Assembly (NCBI GenBank): GCA_046727755.1
Contig: JBKPDG010000150.1
Span: 1 to 16,230 of the forward strand
Length of the DNA stretch: 16,230 nucleotides
Direction: 5' to 3'
Source of the DNA: JALZAA01 sp046727755
GTDB taxonomy: Bacteria > Actinomycetota > Acidimicrobiia > IMCC26256 > JACDBD01
The notes beneath the pieces are model-generated. The model worked only from the letters and a program-made list of their open reading frames with translations. It had not been told where the DNA came from and did no database searches. The position numbers and the translations under genes are program-made. How positions within the stretch are numbered: the stretch's first letter is position 1; each line of letters opens with the position of its first letter. Of the stretch, positions 1-6,501 are shown in pieces.

Positions 1-638
1 GCCCGGATGTGTGCCACGCGCTTGTCGACTGCCTGGGGCACGGGCGAGAAGCCGGCACTGCCGATGCCGGACAAGGAAACGATGTCGGCGCGCTCCGCAG
101 CCGTTCGCAGGATGGCTCGTCCGTTGCCGCCGATCGCGATCGGCGGCCGCGGCAACTGCGTCGGAGGAGGCCAAGCCCTACAGGCGCTGAGCCGGTAATG
201 CTCGCCCGAGTGAGTGACCTCTTCGCCTCGCAGCAGGCCGTCGAGCATGTCGACGGACTCGGCGAGCCGCGCCACCCGGGTGCCTCCGTCGTCGAACCGA
301 AGGCCCACGGACTCGTACTCGGGCGCGCTCATCGCTGACCCGGCGCCCAGGCCGAGCTCGACTCGTCCGCCGGAGAGGGAATCCAGCGCGAGCGACTCCC
401 GGGCGACGAGCGCGGGATGTCGCAGATCGTTGTTCAGCACGAGGGTCCCGACGCGCAGGCCGGAAGTCGCTTCGGCTGCGGTGGCGAGCGCCGTGAAGGG
501 CGAGATGCACCCGTCGAGGAGGTGATCGGGAACGGTGAGCACCGAGTACCCGACGCTCTCGGCTCGTCGCGCGGTGGCAACCCACTCGTCGCGCCCGGAC
601 CGCGCGAGGGCGTGCACGCCGAATCGAAACGACTTCAT
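1..638 (-). CDS. LLM-class F420-dependent oxidoreductase, 5' part (runs off left edge)
   Basis: This is the first 212 codons of a luciferase-like TIM-barrel oxidoreductase. Such proteins typically use reduced F420 or FMN to reduce organic substrates in the cytoplasm. The N-terminus reads MKSFRFGVHA, followed by VPDHLLDG near residues 39-46, then LALDSLSGGRVELGLGAG, the classic LLM pattern around the third and fourth strands. The segment PPIAIGGNGRAILRTAAERAD, spanning the next barrel strands, is also typical. The style resembles the MSMEG_2516-type F420 subgroup, but that assignment is from memory. The frame is open from the ATG at 636-638 to base 1 with no stop, so the C-terminal third lies outside the window. 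It is divergent from serC with 80 bases between starts. The substrate cannot be inferred, and FMN use instead of F420 cannot be excluded. Confidence 0.88.
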   Translation of the reverse strand, partial: MKSFRFGVHALARSGRDEWVATARRAESVGYSVLTVPDHLLDGCISPFTALATAAEATSGLRVGTLVLNNDLRHPALVARESLALDSLSGGRVELGLGAGSAMSAPEYESVGLRFDDGGTRVARLAESVDMLDGLLRGEEVTHSGEHYRLSACRAWPPPTQLPRPPIAIGGNGRAILRTAAERADIVSLSGIGSAGFSPVPQAVDKRVAHIR

Positions 639-718
639 CCTGCGCGCAGACCGTACCTGCGCGCGATGCCGTGGGGAACACCTGCGATTCACGCGAGTCG
701 CCCCGGTAGCCTGCTCGT
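639..718. promoter_or_regulatory. Divergent promoter region between the LLM oxidoreductase gene and serC
   Basis: This 80-base gap separates two outward-facing starts. On the plus strand a TANNNT-type -10 candidate, TAGCCT (707-712), ends six bases before the GTG of serC at 719, and no Shine-Dalgarno sequence precedes that GTG; this suggests a leaderless serC transcript. On the minus strand TACGGT (650-655 complement) could be a -10 for the oxidoreductase, giving a leader of only a few bases. No convincing -35 was found on either strand, so confidence is modest. Confidence 0.35.
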
Positions 719-1840
719 GTGAGCGAAGTCCGGTTGCCGCCCGAGCTCCTGCCGTCCGACGGGCGCTTCGGCTCCGGGCCGTCGAAGATCCGCAACGAAA
801 CCGTTGCCGCGCTGGCGGAGGCGGCGCCGACGTACCTCGGCACGAGTCACCGGCGCGACGGTGTGAGGTCGATGGTGCGGCGCATTCGCACCGGCCTCAC
901 CGACCTGCTGCAGCTCCCCGACGGTTACGAGGTGCTGCTCGGCGTGGGTGGCACCACGGTGTTCTGGGACGCGGCGGTCTTCGGGCTGATCGAGCGGCGC
1001 AGCGAGCACCTGAGTTTCGGCGAGTTCTCGGCCAAGTTCGCCGCCGCCGCCACCGGCGTGCCCCATCTCGACGACCCGCGCGTGGTCGAATCGGCGCCGG
1101 GGACGCATCCCGAGCTGCGCGGCTATCCCGATGTAGACGCGTACGCGTACCCGCACAACGAGACGTCCACCGGCGTCATGACCGAGGTGCGACGGCCCGG
1201 CGGCGTCGACGCCTCGCAGGGGCTCGTGCTGGTCGACGCCACGTCAGCTGCCGGGGGTTTGCGCGTCGACCCGCGGCAGTTCGACGCGTATTACTTCGCG
1301 CCCCAGAAGGTCCTTGGCGGGGAGGGTGGGCTCTGGCTCGCGTGCTGCTCCCCGGCGGCGATCGAGCGCATCGAGCGCATCGCGGCCTCGGGCCGGTGGA
1401 TCCCACCATCCCTCAGCCTCGCGATCGCGCTCGAGAACTCGCGTCTCGACCAGACGTACAACACCCCGGCGCTGGCGACGCTGTTCCTCGTGGCGGACCA
1501 GCTTGATTGGCTGCTGAAGAACGGCGGGCTCGAGTGGGCGGCGTCGCGCTGCGACCGCTCGGCCGAGATCGTGTACGGATGGGCCGAGGCCCACGCCCAT
1601 GCGTCGCCATTCGTCGCCAAGCCCGACGAGCGCAGCCACGTCACCGCGACGATCGACTTCGAGGAGCCCGTCGACGCCGGCTGGCTCGCCGCGCAGCTGC
1701 GGGCGAACGGCATCGTCGACACCGAGTCGTACCGGAAGCTCGGCCGCAACCAGCTGCGCATCGCGATGTTCCCGAACATCGAGCCCGACGACCTCGCCGT
1801 CCTCACCCGCGCCATCGATTACCTCATCGAGCGGGCATGA
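719..1840 (+). CDS. serC: Phosphoserine aminotransferase (actinobacterial type)
   Basis: This PLP-dependent class V aminotransferase converts 3-phosphohydroxypyruvate and glutamate to O-phosphoserine and 2-oxoglutarate in serine biosynthesis. The 373-aa product follows the mycobacterial SerC layout closely: DGRFGSGPSK near residue 14, GTSHR at 41-45, LPDGYEVLLGVGGTT at 66-80, FWDAAVFGLI at 82-91, HNETSTGV at 146-153, the PLP-contacting Asp in LVDATSAAGG (D173) and the Schiff-base lysine in YYFAPQK (K197). The C-terminus has TESYRKLGRNQLRIAMFP. The GTG at 719 gives the family-typical N-terminus, and no RBS precedes it. Its last four bases (ATGA) overlap the start of the thioredoxin-fusion gene, so it heads a probable operon that ends with the UGSC selenoprotein gene and one further gene. 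Serine is also the precursor of selenocysteine, which makes the placement suggestive, though this is inference. Confidence 0.96.
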   Translation: MSEVRLPPELLPSDGRFGSGPSKIRNETVAALAEAAPTYLGTSHRRDGVRSMVRRIRTGLTDLLQLPDGYEVLLGVGGTTVFWDAAVFGLIERRSEHLSFGEFSAKFAAAATGVPHLDDPRVVESAPGTHPELRGYPDVDAYAYPHNETSTGVMTEVRRPGGVDASQGLVLVDATSAAGGLRVDPRQFDAYYFAPQKVLGGEGGLWLACCSPAAIERIERIAASGRWIPPSLSLAIALENSRLDQTYNTPALATLFLVADQLDWLLKNGGLEWAASRCDRSAEIVYGWAEAHAHASPFVAKPDERSHVTATIDFEEPVDAGWLAAQLRANGIVDTESYRKLGRNQLRIAMFPNIEPDDLAVLTRAIDYLIERA

Positions 1841-3276
1841 CCACGTCGCCACTCCCCGACGGGTTGGTGGCGATCGTCAAGCGCGACTGCCCCACGTGCC
1901 GGCTGGTCGCGCCTGTGCTCGCCGAGCTGGCCTGCGCCGACGACGCGCTCACCGTGTACTCGCAGGACGACCCGACCTTTCCCGACGGCGTCAAGGTCGT
2001 CGACGACACCGACCTCCAAGTGTCGTTCGCGCTCGACATCGAGACCGTGCCCACCTTGCTGCGGGTCGAGGGCGGCGCCATCGTCGCCCGGACCGAGGGA
2101 TGGCTGCGGTCGGACTGGGAGGCGTTCACCGGACGGGCGCCGCTCGGGACCGGCATGCCCGAATACCAACCTGGCTGCGGGTCGCGCACGCTCGATCCCG
2201 ACATCGCCACCGCCCGAGCCGACGCCACCGGCGCCGCCACACTTCGCTCGCGTCGGGTCGACCTGGGCGAGCACGAGGACGACGTCGAGGCCGCGTTCGA
2301 GCGCGGTTGGAGTGACGGGCTGCCCGTCGTGCCGCCGACGCCCGATCGCGTGGCCCGCATGCTGTCGGGGACGACGCGCGACCCCGGCGAGGTCGTCGCC
2401 GTCGTGCCACCCGATCTCGTCGAGTGCAGCGTCGAGAAGGTCGCCATCAACGCGGTGATGGCGGGCTGCAAGCCCGAGTATCTCCCCGTCGTGCTCACCG
2501 CGGTCGAAGCCGCGTGCACCGACGAGTTCAACATCCACGGTCTGCTGGCGACGACCTACTTCTCGAGCCCGGTGGTGATCGTGAACGGGCCGATTCGCCG
2601 CGCCATCGGCATGAACGCGGGCATGAACGTGCTCGGCCAGGGCAACCGCGCCAACGCGACGATCGGTCGCGCGCTGCAGCTCGTCGTGCGCAACGTCGGC
2701 GGCGGCCGGCCCGGCGAGGTCGACCGGGCGACGCTCGGTAATCCGGGCAAGTACACGTTCTGCTTTCCGGAGGACGAAGAGGGCTCGCCCTGGGAGCCGC
2801 TGCACGTCGAGCGCGGCTTGGCGCCCGACGCGTCAGCGGTGACGCTGTTCGCCGGCGACGGCGTGCGCGGGATGGTCGACCAGCTCAGCCGCGCCCCGGA
2901 GTCGCTCGCGCGCTCGCTCGCAGCCTGCCTCCGGGCCGTCCCGCACCCGAAGATGGCGCTCGGCTTCGACACCGTCCTCGTCGTGTCGCCCGAGCACGGC
3001 CGAGTGTTCCGAGAGGCGGGCTGGTCGAAATCCCGTGTGCGCGACGAGCTGCTGACGTTGCTGCAGCTCGACGGCGACGAGGTGGTGCGGGGCGCGGGCG
3101 GGATCGCCGAGGGGCTACCGGAGGGGCTCGCCGGCGCCACGGTGCCGAAGTTCGGCGACGACGGTCTGCTCATCGTGCACGCGGGCGGGGGCGCGGGCTT
3201 GTTCTCGGCCATCATTGGCGGGTGGATCAACGGGCCCGGCGGCAGCCAGCCCGTGACCAGGGAGGTGAGAGCGTGA
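1837..3276 (+). CDS. Thioredoxin-domain fusion protein, partner of the UGSC selenoprotein
   Basis: This 479-aa protein has two parts. Residues about 8-100 form a thioredoxin-like domain with a CPTC active site (C18, C21 in KRDCPTCRLVAPVL) and a cis-proline loop ETVPT (P72), so it should do thiol-disulfide chemistry. After a linker, residues about 145-465 form a large domain starting SDGLPVVPPTPDRVARML, with VEKVAINAVMAGCKPEYLPV (195-217), IVNGPIRRAIGMNAGMNVLG, RANATIGRAL and SPWEPLHVERG. C197, C211 and C227 are candidate reactive cysteines. I recall this large domain as a conserved neighbour of UGSC-family proteins, but its reaction is unknown to me. The ATG at 1837 overlaps the serC stop (ATGA); the stop at 3274-3276 overlaps the UGSC start (GTGA). 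Upstream in-frame starts inside serC are rejected because they would add about 110 residues of serC shadow. No signal peptide or membrane segment is seen, so it is probably cytoplasmic. Confidence 0.87.
   Translation: MTTSPLPDGLVAIVKRDCPTCRLVAPVLAELACADDALTVYSQDDPTFPDGVKVVDDTDLQVSFALDIETVPTLLRVEGGAIVARTEGWLRSDWEAFTGRAPLGTGMPEYQPGCGSRTLDPDIATARADATGAATLRSRRVDLGEHEDDVEAAFERGWSDGLPVVPPTPDRVARMLSGTTRDPGEVVAVVPPDLVECSVEKVAINAVMAGCKPEYLPVVLTAVEAACTDEFNIHGLLATTYFSSPVVIVNGPIRRAIGMNAGMNVLGQGNRANATIGRALQLVVRNVGGGRPGEVDRATLGNPGKYTFCFPEDEEGSPWEPLHVERGLAPDASAVTLFAGDGVRGMVDQLSRAPESLARSLAACLRAVPHPKMALGFDTVLVVSPEHGRVFREAGWSKSRVRDELLTLLQLDGDEVVRGAGGIAEGLPEGLAGATVPKFGDDGLLIVHAGGGAGLFSAIIGGWINGPGGSQPVTREVRA
3261..3265 (+). 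promoter_or_regulatory. Ribosome binding site deciding the UGSC start
   Basis: GGAGG lies seven bases upstream of the GTG at 3273, inside the 3' end of the thioredoxin-fusion gene. It supports a translationally coupled start overlapping the upstream stop (GTGA) rather than a later GTG in the same frame. Confidence 0.7.
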
Positions 3277-3794
3277 GCGGACGTGTGCTCTTGGACCCGA
3301 CCGGCGAGCGCGCCGCGCCCACGCGCGAGCGGTCGCCGCGACCGGCGTCGCTCGACGGCCGGACCATCGCGCTCCTCGACATCTCCAAGCCGCGCGGCGA
3401 CGTGTTCCTCGACCGGCTCGAGGAGCAGCTCGCCGGGCGCGGGCTGCAGGTGCGCCGCTTCTCGAAGCCGACGTTCTCGAAGCCGGCGCCGATCGACCTG
3501 CGTCACGAGATCGGCACCCAATGCGACGTGGTGATCGAGGCGCTCGCCGATTGAGGCTCGTGCACGTCGTGCAGTGTGCACGACATCGTCAACCTCGAGA
3601 GCGGCGGCATCCCGGGCGTGATGATCGCCTCGAGCGAGTTCGTCGACGGGGCCGAGGCGCAAGCAAGCGCGCTCGGGGCCGACCCCGCCCGCGTGTTCGT
3701 CGCGCATCCCATCCAGGACCGGACCGACGACGAGATGCGCGCTCTGGCGGACGACGCGCTCGACGAGATCCTGCGTAGGCTCCTCGCCGAGTAA
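3273..3794 (+). CDS. UGSC-family selenoprotein (in-frame TGA read as selenocysteine)
   Basis: Reading the TGA at 3552-3554 as Sec gives a single 173-aa protein. The two halves are in the same frame and join as IEALAD-U-GSCTSCSVHD, the defining motif of the UGSC-containing family known from surveys of bacterial selenoproteins. U94 and C97 form a UxxC redox pair, with C100 and C84 nearby. The N-terminal half has an alpha/beta pattern (TIALLDISKPRGDVFLDRLE, 31-50); the second half (VNLESGGIPGVMIASSEF and RVFVAHPIQD) also matches the family as I know it. A stem-loop starts three bases after the TGA. Start GTG 3273 overlaps the upstream stop and has a GGAGG. Other genes here end normally at TGA, so general recoding is unlikely. 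The substrate is unknown. A nonsense mutation or a TGC/TGA sequencing error is possible but does not explain the exact position or the hairpin. The sel genes would have to be elsewhere in the genome. Confidence 0.88.
3555..3583 (+). promoter_or_regulatory. Bacterial SECIS-like stem-loop directly after the Sec codon
   Basis: TCGTGCAC at 3558-3565 pairs perfectly with GTGCACGA at 3576-3583, giving an 8-bp stem around a 10-base loop (GTCGTGCAGT, 3566-3575). A G-U closing pair could extend the stem to 9 bp. The loop begins 11 bases after the TGA and its first base is G. This agrees with the bacterial SECIS pattern (a hairpin in the coding region just after UGA with a G at the start of the apical loop), which SelB binds to deliver Sec-tRNA. 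The hairpin is translated as part of GSCTSCSVHD. The pairing is read directly; the function is inferred. Confidence 0.75.
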
Positions 3795-3817
3795 CCGACG
3801 TCGGGGGGCGAGAGTCG

Positions 3818-4525
3818 ATGCTGTTCCTGCACGAGGTGCACCAGGTCGCGGGCCGGCGCGAAGAGGAGTTCGAGGCCGCGTACCGGGACGGCTGGATGCC
3901 GTCACTCGCCGAGGGCGATGACGCCCGCCTCCTGTACTTCCTCCACCACGCGCACGGCACCGGTCGCGCGTACAACGTCGTGACGATCACCGCGATCCGC
4001 GACGGCGCCGCGTGGGAACAGCTGATCAACCGATTGCATGACGGTGACCTGCACCCGTGGGCGCGCGATGTCGACCAGCTGCGCCACGGGGTGGCCGCCA
4101 AGGTGCTCGTCCCGGTGCCGTGGTCGCCGCTCGAGGAGCTCGACCTGGCGACGGTGCCGACGAGCGGCGACCACCCGCTCACGCTGTTCATGGAGGACAC
4201 CGCGTGGCCCTACGAGGGCGGGCTCGACGAGTACCTCGAGGCCGCCCGCACGAACTACGCGCCCAGCCTGGCCGAGGGCGGACGCACCGGGCGCTCGCTC
4301 CTGGAGCTCCAGGCCGTGTTCCGTCCCGCGTGGGGCACCGGTCGCTGGCGCGAGGTCGTGCTGTGGCAGAAGGTGACCCAGGTCAAGGGCATCACACCGC
4401 TCGTGACGACCGAGGTCCCGCCCGAGTACCGGGCGCCGGGCACATGGATGCACGACGCGCTCGACGTACGCGACGACTGGGAGAGCAAGCTGCTGCGCAC
4501 CACCGCCTGGTCGCCACTCTTCTGA
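3818..4525 (+). CDS. Conserved hypothetical protein, tandem NIPSNAP-like alpha/beta domains
   Basis: The 235-aa product appears to be two related halves. Each begins with a short beta-strand (MLFLHEVHQV at 1-10; LTLFMEDTAWPYEG near 121-134), then a helix with a similar end (AAYRDGWMPSLAEG; AARTNYAPSLAEGG), then a strand near an HGTGRAY- or WGTGRWRE-type segment. This suggests an internal duplication of a ferredoxin-like dimeric alpha/beta-barrel unit of the NIPSNAP/EthD kind; the family name is tentative. No catalytic motif, signal peptide or membrane segment is seen. The C-terminus is well marked (GTWMHDALDVRDDWESKL, WSPLF). It starts 23 bases after the UGSC stop, with a G-rich run (3803-3808) before the ATG, and is the last gene of the serC operon, followed by a strong hairpin. 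Its role in the redox unit is unknown. Confidence 0.75.
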   Translation: MLFLHEVHQVAGRREEEFEAAYRDGWMPSLAEGDDARLLYFLHHAHGTGRAYNVVTITAIRDGAAWEQLINRLHDGDLHPWARDVDQLRHGVAAKVLVPVPWSPLEELDLATVPTSGDHPLTLFMEDTAWPYEGGLDEYLEAARTNYAPSLAEGGRTGRSLLELQAVFRPAWGTGRWREVVLWQKVTQVKGITPLVTTEVPPEYRAPGTWMHDALDVRDDWESKLLRTTAWSPLF

Positions 4526-4529
4526 CGCG

Positions 4530-4558
4530 ACGGAGCCCGCGCCAGGCGCGGGCTCCGT
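4530..4558. terminator. Hairpin terminator between convergent genes
   Basis: ACGGAGCCCGCG (4530-4541) pairs perfectly with CGCGGGCTCCGT (4547-4558), a 12-bp G+C-rich stem with a 5-base loop. It starts five bases after the TGA of the preceding plus-strand gene and lies 24 bases beyond the stop of the converging minus-strand gene, so it may serve both. There is only a very short T run after it, as is common in high-GC genomes. Confidence 0.8.
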
Positions 4559-4582
4559 TCGACGAGCGCTCGGTGGAGGTGG

Positions 4583-5872
4583 CTAGCTGCTCTCCTTCGC
4601 CTTCTTCTCGGCGATGGCCTTGGCGCGCGCTGCCTTGACCTCTTCCGGGGTGGCGTTGATGTTGCCGATCGTGCCACCCATATCGGGATGCTCGGAGCTG
4701 AACAAGCCCCAACGGCTCTCCCACCCGGGCACGTTCCACATGTGCATCATCCAGAGGTTGCCGAGCTTGGCGACCCTGCCGCCGCGCGCGGCGCACTCCT
4801 CTTCGGTCGTGCTCTCGTCACCGAGCACGCCCCCGCCGCCGAGGCAGAGCTGCTCGTGGACGTGCCACGGGTCGTTGCCCCCCGCGAAGCCCTCGGGCGG
4901 CGCGTCCTTACTGGCGAACGCCAGGTAGCTCAGCCCGACGACCTTGCTGTCCGGCTCCGTGCCATCGGCGAGCACGATCTCGGGCTTGGCCGGGTCGAAG
5001 GGGTTCGTGAGCTCACCGGACTTGATGTAGTGCGCCGCGATGCAGGGAACGTACGGCGTGATCCGGCGCCACCCGTCGGCCTCGATCTCCTTGACCGTCG
5101 GGTGCGAGGTGACGAAGGCGTTCGAGATCGCGATTTGCTGGGACTGCGCCTCGCGGGTCGCGGGGTCGAGCGGCTGGAAGGGGACCGGCCCGCGGTGGCC
5201 GTGGCCGCTGTTGCCGGCGTTGGCCACGCCCGCCTGCTCGCACGCGGAGCTGCCGTCGGCCTGAATGACCGCCTCGGTGCTCCCGCCTCCGTGACCGGCG
5301 GCGTGCTGGGCGCCGCCCTTCATCGACGCGGCGCTGTGGCTGTGGCCACCGGCAGCGGCCTCGCCGCCCCCATGGTGATCCGAAGCAAACGACGGTGTGA
5401 GAGCAACCGTCGAGATTGCGGCGATTGCGATCGCGGTGAACCCGACGCCGGCGAGGCCGAACGAAGGACGAACGGAACGCTGTGCGAGGGCGGGCCGCAC
5501 GAGCACCGCCAGCGAGAGCACCACGATGCCCGCCTCGAAGCCCGTCGACAGGGCGTCGGCCAGGCTCACGGGCTCGGGGGTCCAGGCGTCCGGTCCGATG
5601 GGAACACCCCAGATGCGCGACATGGCCCACACGCCGATGATCCCGGCGTTGAGCACCACGCCCGCCTGCAGCAACCGTCGGGTCGGCCGGAGGATGACAC
5701 CGACCGCCCACCCGAGCTGGAGCCAAGCGACAGCGGCGAAGAACGCGCCGTGCCACCAGCCGACGTCGAAGTGCCCACCGCTGACGGCGAAATGGATGAC
5801 CCCCGCCCCGGCGGACAGCGCGGCCAGGAACCAGCGCAGGTACCTGCCGACGGTTCGCTCGTTGGTGGTCAT
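4583..5872 (-). CDS. Multi-pass membrane protein with His/Gly-rich linker and soluble C-terminal domain
   Basis: This 429-aa protein has five predicted membrane segments at about 11-30, 39-61, 68-88, 107-126 and 138-158. A low-complexity segment follows (about 165-230) rich in His, Gly, Ala and Ser, including DHHGGG, GGHSHS, AAGHGGG and GHGHRG. Residues about 235-400 form a soluble domain with HYIKSGEL, DPWHVHEQLCLGGGG (335-349) and LWMMHMWNVPGWESRWGLF (373-391). The many histidines, with C211, C277, C343 and C360, hint at metal binding or sensing, but no known metalloprotein motif is recognised. I have the impression that this soluble domain occurs in other actinobacterial hypothetical proteins, without an assigned function. 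The C-terminus is Lys/Ala-rich and charged. Start ATG 5872 has a G-rich RBS (GGGGG, five bases upstream) and gives a membrane-protein-like N-terminus. It is divergent from the MarR operon, which may control both. Confidence 0.8.
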   Translation of the reverse strand: MTTNERTVGRYLRWFLAALSAGAGVIHFAVSGGHFDVGWWHGAFFAAVAWLQLGWAVGVILRPTRRLLQAGVVLNAGIIGVWAMSRIWGVPIGPDAWTPEPVSLADALSTGFEAGIVVLSLAVLVRPALAQRSVRPSFGLAGVGFTAIAIAAISTVALTPSFASDHHGGGEAAAGGHSHSAASMKGGAQHAAGHGGGSTEAVIQADGSSACEQAGVANAGNSGHGHRGPVPFQPLDPATREAQSQQIAISNAFVTSHPTVKEIEADGWRRITPYVPCIAAHYIKSGELTNPFDPAKPEIVLADGTEPDSKVVGLSYLAFASKDAPPEGFAGGNDPWHVHEQLCLGGGGVLGDESTTEEECAARGGRVAKLGNLWMMHMWNVPGWESRWGLFSSEHPDMGGTIGNINATPEEVKAARAKAIAEKKAKESS

Positions 5873-5948
5873 GGATGCCCCCGATCCACTCGAGCCAAGG
5901 AGACCGAAAGATTCACAGAGCGTGCAAGTAAGCCGAAAGGCAGTTTGC

Positions 5949-5968
5949 GACGGACGTCACGGTCCGTC
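5949..5968. repeat. Inverted repeat in the divergent intergenic region, possible operator
   Basis: GACGGAC (5949-5955) and GTCCGTC (5962-5968) are perfect inverted repeats separated by six bases. They lie about 80 bases from each divergent start, within the 155-base gap between the membrane-protein gene and marR. A regulator site is plausible but nothing identifies the regulator. Confidence 0.4.
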
Positions 5969-5996
5969 AAGTCATACCCCACGAGGCCGCCGAAGG

Positions 5997-6029
5997 TTCC
6001 TAAGGAATACTTCGCTAGACTAACTAGTT
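5997..6029 (+). promoter_or_regulatory. Probable marR promoter and operator overlapping the start codon
   Basis: This stretch is clearly more A+T-rich than its surroundings. It contains TTCCTAAGGAA (5997-6007, 5-bp arms around one base), the -10 candidate TAGACT (6016-6021) and the perfect palindrome AACTAGTT (6022-6029), which runs into the TTG start at 6028. The -10 ends six bases before the TTG, so transcription would begin at about the start codon. A palindrome over the transcription start suits autorepression by the MarR protein encoded immediately downstream. No good -35 was found. Confidence 0.5.
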
Positions 6030-6501
6030 GACCGAGACGATGACGACGACTCCCCCGACCACCGCCACCGAGGCCCCGACGGCGCCGGCGCTACCCAGCC
6101 GCCTGCGCATGGTGGTCACCCGCCTGGCCCGGCGCCTGCGCCAGCAGGGGGAGGCGGCCGCGTCGCCGACCCAGCTGGCGGCGCTGGCGACGATCGAGCG
6201 CGACGGCCCGCTGACCCTCGGCGCGCTCGCCGCCATCGAGCGGGTGCGGCCACCCACGATCACAGCGGCGGTGGGACGGCTCGAAGAGCAGGGTCTCGTG
6301 CACCGCCGCCCGGACACACGCGACCGGCGCGTCGCCCACGTCGAGATCACGACCCAGGGCCGACGCCTCCTCGCGCAGAGCCGGTCACGCAAGACCGCGT
6401 ACCTGGAACGGCGTCTCGCCGCGCTCAGCGCGGAAGAGCGCGCCACGCTCGAGCGGGCGGCGGGGATCCTCGAGCGAGTCTTGGAGGAGGATCGGCCGTG
6501 A
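6028..6501 (+). CDS. MarR-family transcriptional regulator
   Basis: The 157-aa product has a Thr/Pro-rich N-terminal tail (1-22), a dimerisation helix, a winged helix-turn-helix at about 44-110 (SPTQLAALATIERDGPLTLG, then RVRPPTITAAVGRLEEQGLV) and the typical wing RRPDTRDRRVAHVEIT (93-108). MarR proteins usually repress neighbouring efflux genes and release DNA on binding phenolic or other small ligands. The gene overlaps the MFS exporter start by four bases (GTGA), so it probably controls that exporter and its own promoter. The TTG at 6028 is chosen because a -10-like TAGACT ends six bases upstream; the ATG at 6040 is an alternative that drops four residues. The ligand cannot be inferred. 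Confidence 0.92.
   Translation: MTETMTTTPPTTATEAPTAPALPSRLRMVVTRLARRLRQQGEAAASPTQLAALATIERDGPLTLGALAAIERVRPPTITAAVGRLEEQGLVHRRPDTRDRRVAHVEITTQGRRLLAQSRSRKTAYLERRLAALSAEERATLERAAGILERVLEEDRP

Noticed and set aside
1507..1836. N-terminal extension of the thioredoxin-fusion protein inside serC
   Set aside because: It is an out-of-frame shadow of serC, rich in Arg and Ala; the ATG at 1837 begins directly before a proper thioredoxin domain.
3273..3554. A stand-alone 93-residue protein ending at the TGA, with a separate downstream ORF
   Set aside because: The downstream frame is the same, has family-like sequence, and the TGA sits at the U of UGSC with a hairpin behind it, so one selenoprotein gene is the better reading.
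3552..3554. TGA read as tryptophan or glycine through a variant genetic code
   Set aside because: serC, the MFS gene, the Cys4 gene, the ATPase and others end at TGA with sensible C-termini, so TGA is a normal stop here.
2556..3905. Long minus-strand ORF across the thioredoxin-fusion and UGSC genes
   Set aside because: Arg/Ala/Ser/Pro-rich composition with no motifs, opposite well-supported genes; a typical high-GC antisense shadow.
4688..6031. 447-residue plus-strand ORF opposite the membrane-protein gene
   Set aside because: Charged shadow sequence with no motif; the opposite strand has clear membrane segments and a good RBS.
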